From positions 62,001 through 126,000 of the forward strand of contig JANEZZ010002668.1 of NCBI GenBank assembly GCA_026122225.1: a DNA stretch of 64,000 nucleotides. The letters are read 5' to 3'. The DNA is from Heloderma charlesbogerti. Its lineage: Eukaryota; Chordata; Lepidosauria; Squamata; Helodermatidae. Below, one piece after another: positions 57,020 through 64,000 of this stretch. Below the pieces are notes generated by a model. That model saw only the letters and a list, made by a program, of their open reading frames with translations. It was not told the DNA's origin and searched no databases. Position 1 is the stretch's first letter, and every line of letters starts with the position of its first letter. The position numbers were made by a program, and so were the translations under genes.

Positions 57020-57445
57020 CAGGGTGAGCTACTGTGGGAGGCTGGGCGCCAATCTCCCCCCACCCCGATCCTCAGCCCCGGCTGTACTCCACGGGGTGCC
57101 ATGCAGTCTGCAGGGTGCCTCCAAAAAGTTTGAAAGGGGGAGAAATGGCACTTTGCCACCAACATTAGGCAGCGAACCACTCCATGGCACCACAAAGCAC
57201 TGTAAATGTTAAATTTAGCTTATTTTTCAGCTAAATTTAACCATTTGGGCACTCTGTAGGGATTATGCAATACCAAAAGTGCCAAATTTAGCTTGCAAAC
57301 AAGCTAAATTTGGCCCTTTGGGCACTCCATGGCCACAACAGATGTCATTTCTGTTTCTTCTTTTTTTGTTAAAAAAAAATAATCAGAAACACCAGAGGGC
57401 CAGTGGGAGCTGCACTGCCTTAAGACCATGTGTTGCCCACCCCTG
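57020..57445. mobile_element. 426-bp hAT-like element with two internal hairpins
   Basis: The left end is CAGGGTGAGCTAC and the right end is GTTGCCCACCCCTG, inverted with one gap. The flanks GCTTAAGA and GATTAATC match at 5 of 8. Internal hairpins: TTAAATTTAGCT (57209-57220) with AGCTAAATTTAA (57229-57240), and GCCAAATTTAGCTT (57281-57294) with AAGCTAAATTTGGC (57301-57314). It encodes nothing. Confidence 0.65.
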
Positions 57446-57466
57446 GATTAATCTTTGGTGGCAGTG

Positions 57467-58006
57467 TGTCAGGAGCGCTCTGGCGGCCTCTCCCAGTAGA
57501 TTCCAAAAGCCAACTCAAGACACAGACGAAAGGATTTCTTTTCAAAGCTTTAATCCTTTTACAACTTAATGACTCTTTCAGATGCTATTCACCAGCGACT
57601 AAAGCAAGGAACAACAGAGTGGCCTAAACTTCAAATAGGCAGTTGATCCCCATTTGAAAGAGAGTCACTTGAAGACCCAAAACTTATGGGCTAGGGAGCG
57701 ATCCTCCCTCTTTCCCTTGGGTCCATGGCAGGCAGCTGTTGCTTGCGCGCCAAGCAGGCGCTATGCCTCCTTTCCGCGCCCTCCATCGCTCGTCACTCTT
57801 TGCGTCTGCGTTGAGCATCTAAGAAGCCCCCCTCCCGCATTCCCTCACTACCTGGGTCGCAATCTATCTCTGGAATGCTGGCAGGAGGAATCTCTGCCAG
57901 GTGCTGAGCCTGTGAGGGATGAGCTGGCCCCTCTCCCACAGATAGCTGTTCCTCCTCAGAATCCGAACTGCTCTGAGGCTCTCTGGGCTCAGTTTCCACC
58001 CTGACA
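57467..58006 (-). mobile_element. 540-bp solo LTR, second copy of the family at 49915
   Basis: Ends TGTCAGG and CCTGACA. The 5-bp flanks are CAGTG (57462-57466) and CAGCG (58007-58011), differing at one base. It aligns end to end with 49915-50469. The minus-strand polyadenylation signal is ATTAAA here. No internal genes. The more degraded duplication suggests it is older than the copy at 49915. Confidence 0.92.
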
Positions 58007-60720
58007 CAGCGTCAGAAAATTGTTCTACTGCAACTGAAAACAGCATCAAGAGTCATACAGCTTTGCTCACATGCCTTGAATAAACCCTACAATCTACCTT
58101 TGTACATCTCAAAGTAAAATGGAGCCACACTGATGGCCCATTGGATAATGTATAAGAACCTGATAATGGTCCTACCTCTTCCTCCATCTTTATTGGGTCC
58201 TTTAAAGTCTTTTGTGCAAAAAAAGAAAAGAAAAGGCTGGCCTATGAACAGTCAGGAGCCAAGACCAAGTCACAATTCCAAGGCAGTGGCACCTTTTGAC
58301 TGGGGACTTAGCAGCACCAAGTCCTATCACTGAGACTAGTACACAACAGGATAGGACTATAAAAGCATCAGTATAGGTGTTAATGTCTATCCATAATTCA
58401 TTTAGAGAAGAGACTGTCTAGAACGAGAAGTAGTGCAGTGCAGCCCCTGGCCTAAAGCCAGGTTGAAAATCAGACTGAAAGGCATCAATAATGCCAAGCA
58501 ACTGCAGATGTGCTACAGCTGGGGAAGTGAAGTTCCTAATCTGTCCCTTCCAGCTGCAATTTTTTTATCTCCCTTTTCACACTGAGAAGCAGGCACTCAA
58601 GACAGTAAGCCTGACTATTTAGGAGGTGGAAAAAGGTTCAGCTTGGTTTTTTTTTTTAACACACACAAACACAAAGGATACAAGTGTTTACTCTCTCTTT
58701 TATAAGGGAACATGTGGTAAGATGTTCGTTGTGTGGTTCCCCTTATTTTCTGTTATGATTATTCATTTTTCATTATAACACTGAATGGAATTCCATTTTC
58801 CACTACTCTTTTTTCTCCTTTTTTCTTTTTTAAGAAAACACATCTGTTACACATCTGAGGTTATGTCTGTTGTTTCCCAACCACATTCTCAAACCATAAC
58901 TAATTTGCTCCTGCAAGGAATTTGGAGAAACTGTCTGTGTTTCTACCTAAACGATGCCAATTTAGAGATGCTCCAGCTGATAATATTCTGTGTGCTGGTG
59001 CCTAGGCTAACCGTTTTACAATGAATTCTTTAATCTATTACTCAACCAAAGATCCCCAAAAGTGCAGTTTGAAATAAATTTCCAGGTTCCCATTATAGTT
59101 TGACTCCAGATTTTCAACAAGATTGAACTCCGTTTCTTTCTGCAATGCATAGCTATCTTTGTTCCTTGCAGAATTCCTTCAAATCATTGGAGAGAAAAGT
59201 TAGCAGGCGCTAGGAGACAAAAATCTCTCTTTGCCACTGGAGAAGAGAAAGAATAAAGATTGTAGCCCAGCAGCAGGAAGCTGAAGTGGAAACTGTTTTC
59301 TTTCCAAGGATCTTCATAAAACTACCAATCTACAAAGCAACGTTTGAAGACTGCTATCTTAGTATTATACCTCCATGTGCATAAAGTGTCTAATGCTGGC
59401 CTCTGTGGAGGACAAACAGAAGTTAAGGTATACAAAAGTATGAGATATTATACTAAAACTTTATAACAGCTTTGCATACCCAATTTAACCTGTTTACGCC
59501 TACTCTGCTTTACCACCATCTGGACCATACGCAACAGTGATTAACTGATATAAATATATGTGCACATACTGTGTAATTTAAGGAAAAACAGTTTGGATAA
59601 GGCTGCAGTTTGTAAGGGGATTTTTTTTTTTTTTGATCAAGCAAAATATAACATTTTTTAGACTAGAACTGTGTTCAGTTTCAGGTTGTCACTCAAAACA
59701 TTTTCATAGTGCTGCAGTGCAACATATTTTCAAAAAGACTGACAGGGAGCCATATTGCAAATAGAGACACAAAACATCACAGAAGAGCTACTGTTCCAAT
59801 TAGGGCAAAATCAGACACTCTAGGCAATAAAACAACAGGAGGCATCACAACATCGATACCTGAGAAACACTGCCACTTGTTATCTAACCATATCGCTCAG
59901 TAAAAACATTGCCCAAGAGACTTGGAGCTAGTCTAAACACTTCAGAAACCACCCAGTGCCGTATGGCATGAGATTCTTTCATACCTCAAGAGTGAAAGTT
60001 AGCCAGAGCCCCCTGACAAACTAAAATGATTTATTATCACAAGGCAGAACTAATGCATTCTGCTTTACAACTCTCCTGGTAGTCTAGGGGAGATGCTGCA
60101 TTTATTACCTACAGTGCATAATGCCCATTGCAGAGCTCTGTATTATTCATAAGGCTGGCTTTTTTGTGCCATCATAATGCTGATAAATTATGGAAAAAAT
60201 GCATATTTTATTTCAATTTCTAGAATATTTTGATATACATATCAATACATCATGTTGCTGCAGGAGAAATAAGCACTGTCGCTGACTGTTCTTGACACGC
60301 TGACCTCTATAAAAACAGAAGGACTGCTGAGATCATTCTGACGCATTTCTAGCATTTCACATGAAAGCCCAAATCTTCTTCCTTTAATATTTGGAAGGGG
60401 ATAAAATGTCAGTGTTAAAAGCGAACAACTGAAGAGCTAGGATGTGGAGTCCTGAAAATACAACAAATTGATGTTTAGAAGTGGTGAACCTGAAGCCAAA
60501 GTTTTGGCTGATAATTTCCAATTATATGTATAATTTGGGTGGGGAAGGATGCCAACACTTCCAAACTCTTTCCCCCTCCCAGGTTGTGTAGGACTTTTTC
60601 CTTGTGCCCTACTATCTCACTGGTCATTGACTTATTGATCCCCTTAGGTCCCTCCTTCTTGGCAAGTAAGGAACTCAAGTGCACACACAATTTCATGTGT
60701 ACAAAGAAATCATCCCATGC
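58007..60720. other. unique sequence; 59990-60400 a candidate conserved non-coding stretch
   Basis: No repeat body recognised. 59990-60400 is free of repeats and simple sequence and looks like ordinary unique intergenic DNA. I cannot show conservation from one sequence. Confidence 0.35.
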
Positions 60721-60724
60721 ACAC

Positions 60725-60880
60725 ATGCGGTTGCAGCCCAATCTTATGCATGCTTGCTCTAAAAGAAGCAAGCTTTGCTCAATGGGCTTACTCCCAAATA
60801 AATGTGCACAGGATTCCATCTTCACTTACAAGTCAGTCCCATTGATCCACAGCTATATTTACTTCTGAATAATCATATTT
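60725..60880. mobile_element. MITE-like remnant, family of 41191-41288
   Basis: GCAGCCCAATCTTATGCATG, CAATGGGCTTACTCCCAAAT and ATTTACTTCTGAATAATCAT are recognisable family blocks. Ends are not clear. Confidence 0.45.
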
Positions 60881-62186
60881 CAAACCTGAATGTCCCATCT
60901 GTAAATCCAAGCATAATCGGAGTCCCAGAATTTGGGAAAGATTAATCTCTTTTACAGGCTGGTCAAGGAAAGTACCCTCAGTTCAGCCAGGTGGCTACTG
61001 AGATACTGGATGAAGACGGAAAAAAGTGACATTAATTTCCACTCCCATTACTCAGCTGAGCTAAGGGGAATTTCTGGAGTGGCAGCTGGAACAAGAGATG
61101 CAATGGCAGGACAATATCATGGCAGCTAGCCAGGTACTTGCCCCCTCCCAAGGTAGCCTCAAGCAGCTGTACTTGGGGCACCAATGAGATCCATTTGGTT
61201 CCAGCAGGGATTCCTGTTTCTATTGTTGCTGCTTCCCTATAGCTTGAGACAGTCTTGGCACTGAGGCCACCCAGCATTTGAGCCTGAGGAGGAGTAGCAG
61301 CAGTAAACCAGTTCTGCAAATGGACAGAGAGAGGGCTGCAGTGGGGCAGGCTCTTATGACAACAGACTTGCTTTGACCTTCCTTGAGAGTGGGGAGGAGG
61401 GCACTGCCAAAGCAGAGGTGCCAAGATAAGAAGCAGCAGAGGGTCAGACAGGAGGGAGATGAAGACAAAGGAGAACTGGGGGTTTCTGCACCTCCTCCCT
61501 CAAACCTGCACTGTTTGTACCAGACTTCACAGCCACAAATACAATACGACATAAGATTGTGTCTCGCGGTGCTTTAGGAGTTTCTCTCTGGCTAAAACAG
61601 AGACTGTCTGCACTTAAATGCATTCCCCTTGAGCACAGATCTGCTCTCTGAAAGCAAACTACCAACTGCTCTGATATTCCCATTTATATTCTGAATCACA
61701 ACAGAGGTGAGGTGAAACAGGACTATAAATATGCTAGAACTGAAGCCAGAAAAGAGATGAATTTTTAGTCAAGATTTTATCTCCTCTAGTAAATGCCTTG
61801 TCAGAGTATCTATCAGCTCTTTAATATTAGGAGGCATTCTTATTCAAGGAAGCCCATTTAGAATTAACACACACTTACACAGCCAGAGCTTTTTCAGACT
61901 TCACTAGTTTCCCCATAACAGTAAAAATGAGAAAGACCACAGCCCTCAATGATACTAATCTTTGTGTATTTGGCAGTTTTAATTTGCACAGTTCTCTACA
62001 CACTTTATTGGGCGTACTCACAACAACAAACCTGGGTGATTCATTTCCTTTTATTTCTATTCTTGCAAATGGGGAATTGAGGATGGGAAAGATACTCAAC
62101 TGCTCAAGGTCATACAATGACTCTACAGAAGGAATAGGATTTCTCTCCCAGATCCAAGACGTAGTGATGGCCATCATCTTGATGGC
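60881..62186. other. unique sequence, GC-richer at 61050-61500, nothing recognised
   Basis: Overlapping opposing frames of 110-130 codons at 61032-61552 follow from the GC-rich composition; no motif was seen. Confidence 0.35.
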
Positions 62187-62440
62187 TTGAAAAGGGGATT
62201 AGATGAATTCATGAAGGATAAAGCTATCAATGACTACTAGTCATGACGACTATATATTACCACCAGTACCAGAGGCAGTATGCCTCTGTATACCAGTTGC
62301 TGGTAAACCTGAGTGGGAGGGTACTGTTGCACTCATGTCCTGCTTGTGGGCTTCCTATTGGAGCATCTGGTTGGTCACTCTGGGAACAGAATGCTGGAAC
62401 ATATAGGCTTTTGGTCTGATCCAGCATGACTCTTCTTAGG
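62187..62440 (+). mobile_element. interspersed repeat, three-copy family, copy 3 (longest)
   Basis: The longest copy extends upstream to GGGATTAGATGAATTCATGA and CTATCAATGACTACTAGTCA, which read as a decayed coding tail, so a LINE 3' end is likely. The shared core ends with GCTTTTGGTCTGATCCAGCA. Confidence 0.75.
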
Positions 62441-62566
62441 TTCTACTCACTTGACCTCACTCTAACTAAATGGTGTAAAAATCAGTAACTCCAGTGACTT
62501 TCGTACAACTACTTAGAAGTTAAGTAGGCTAAGAATATCAACTCTGTTGGGAAGCTTATTCTCTAA

Positions 62567-62887
62567 GGGTGCAATCCTATGCATGTTTGGGGGGGGGAAG
62601 TACTACAATTCCCAGCATTCTCCAGCCAATATGGGAATTTGCATACTCCCAGCATTCCCCAGCCAGCAAGGATTACACCCTTGATTAGTTTTTGTTGCTT
62701 TACACTGCAATCTCAAATGTTACTGAAACTGAAGACTTTCTTTAACCATATAAAGAATCATTATCTTTTTGTTAGATGCAAATTACAAACAGCACCACTA
62801 AACTAAGTGACTGATCAACATAAAATCCTGGGGAATGTTGGGAGTGGTAGGGCTTTTTTCTGTCTAAACAGGCATAGGATTGCACCC
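62567..62887. mobile_element. 321-bp Harbinger-like MITE
   Basis: The left end GGGTGCAATCCTATGCATGT and the right end GGCATAGGATTGCACCC are long inverted repeats. The similarity runs inward for some 60 bases (CTACAATTCCCAGCATTC on the left, GAATGTTGGGAGTGGTAG on the right). The flanks are TAA on both sides (62564-62566 and 62888-62890), the 3-bp TWA-type duplication typical of PIF/Harbinger. It encodes no transposase. Confidence 0.85.
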
Positions 62888-63505
62888 TAAATCAGATTTT
62901 CTCTTAATACATGTGATGATTAGGATAATGCCTCTCTCCACAAAGGGTGTGCTAGTATAGAAGCAAAAGACCTGTATTACGGTCACAGTGTTCACTTGCA
63001 CGGTGTAAAGGAAATATAAGGTTTCTGCTAATCTGTTTGGTTGGTGGAAAACTATAAAAATCACAAATGCCCTGATCAAACTAGATGCTACACACAAAGA
63101 AGATGACTTCCTATTTGTGCCTAGCTGGATAGGCAACTGCACTTGCAGTTCTCCAGCCCAGTCCAGCATCTATGCACACATGCTCAGTAAACCAAGTTGA
63201 AAACCTGTTGATTCTACATGAAAGAGAGGTGGGTTAGATTCATTTTTCCTCTCCTAGCTCCCCAATCAAATAACCAATCATCAGGATTTCAGCTTTTTGC
63301 ACTGCTGCTGGGCACATATTCATTTGGATCAAGGCCTAGTTTTTTTATTTCAAAAATTTGGATACTTACCACAAAATAAGAACTTACAACCAGTCCTTAA
63401 CTGTTGCTATTCCAGTGCAGAAATTCACTGTAAAACTCAGACGATTAAATTTTACCCTGACCTGATGCTAAGGGAGTCACATTAAACACACTTAGCAGGC
63501 TTAGC
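62888..63505. other. unique sequence, nothing recognised
   Basis: No repeat or exon identified. Confidence 0.4.
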
Positions 63506-63930
63506 ATCAGCATCATTTGCTGGCACTTACATGTGCTGGCAGAGCCCTCTTGGGCTGACTCCTTCCTGCCTCCTAGTAACTACTTCCACTTGGTCCTCCT
63601 GGCAGCCACGCTGTTGCAGCTGCCAGGTTCCCCTTCATGCATGCTCATGGGCTTATCCAGCTGTGGCACCAGCATCAGGTAGTCCTGCTGGCACCAGGGG
63701 GAGGGGGGTAGCCACACATGAGCTTATGCAGCAATGGCACAATAATGGGCTGGGGACCCACTGCAGTCAGATAAGGGGAGGGGGAAGCGGCAGTGGGAGT
63801 GCAATGTTGGTAGTGGCAGCGGCACAAGCACTGGGGAGCCCAAGTGGCAATGAGTGTGGTGAGTGAGCACCAAAGAAAGCCTGGACAGAAACCCCAAAAA
63901 ATCAGGAAGAAACCCTCACACCTGGCACTT
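63506..63930. other. GC-rich patch, probable repeat remnant, unassigned
   Basis: Rich in CAGC/GGCA blocks with overlapping opposing frames (95-111 codons). Phrases such as GCACCAGCATCAGG echo 6930-6950. No ends found. Confidence 0.3.
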
Positions 63931-64000
63931 AGAATATCGATAATAAAAATAAAAATCCACACCTACAAACTTTAAAAAACATGGTATATAGTTAATGCAT

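Noticed and set aside
61032..61552. Opposing 110-130 codon frames, possible coding exon
   Set aside because: No motif and no convincing splice sites; GC-rich stretches give long frames in several phases.
1..64000. CRISPR arrays, operons, bacterial promoters or terminators
   Set aside because: The repeat content is vertebrate; no regularly spaced short direct repeats with unique spacers were seen.

Overview
The window looks like squamate reptile (lizard or snake) nuclear DNA. The evidence is the repeat set: a Bov-B (RTE) LINE, two kinds of tRNA-derived SINE whose 3' ends resemble the Bov-B end (Sauria-SINE type), CR1, an L2-like LINE family, a low-copy L1, and many small hAT-like and Harbinger-like elements. 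Base composition is AT-rich and unstructured between repeats. I cannot resolve the lineage further. I found no host protein-coding exon, no tRNA or rRNA gene, no CRISPR array and no operon; almost all longer open frames are decayed transposon proteins or chance frames.

Layout: 1-22.6 kb is mostly unique AT-rich sequence with scattered 3' ends of L2-like LINEs (about 0.95, 7.3-8.2, 12.5, 14.7 and 17.7-18.3 kb), SINEs (3.8 and 18.6 kb), a Bov-B fragment nested in one LINE tail (7.4 kb), and small DNA-element remnants. 22.7-28.3 kb is a dense nest: a CR1 3' end (-), then an 892-bp element built from palindromes within a palindrome (23212-24103), then, 6 bp further on, the first ATG of a degenerate L2-like LINE (+), itself interrupted by a 1215-bp solo LTR with a perfect GTTTA duplication. 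28.3-34.1 kb is mostly unique with a SINE carrying clear target-site duplications. 34.16-36.95 kb is a Bov-B LINE (-) that has lost its reverse-transcriptase core. 37.7-46.1 kb holds a Sauria-type SINE, a 5S-rRNA-derived segment joined to a CR1-like tail, further SINEs, LINE tails and MITEs.

47.4-52.7 kb is the largest feature: a near-full-length L1 (-) with ORF1, endonuclease, reverse transcriptase and a C-terminal Cys-rich motif, all mutated, and interrupted by a 555-bp solo LTR with a perfect AGTAT duplication. A second LTR of the same family lies at 57467-58006. 54.5-57.4 kb has three hAT-like elements. The last 6 kb is mainly unique sequence, with one well-delimited Harbinger-like MITE at 62567-62887.

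The parts do not form a pathway. What ties them together is mobilisation: Bov-B with the SINEs that share its 3' end, CR1 with the 5S-derived chimera, and a layered insertion order (LINEs first, LTRs and DNA elements into them). The most unusual structure is the nested palindrome at 23460-23809.
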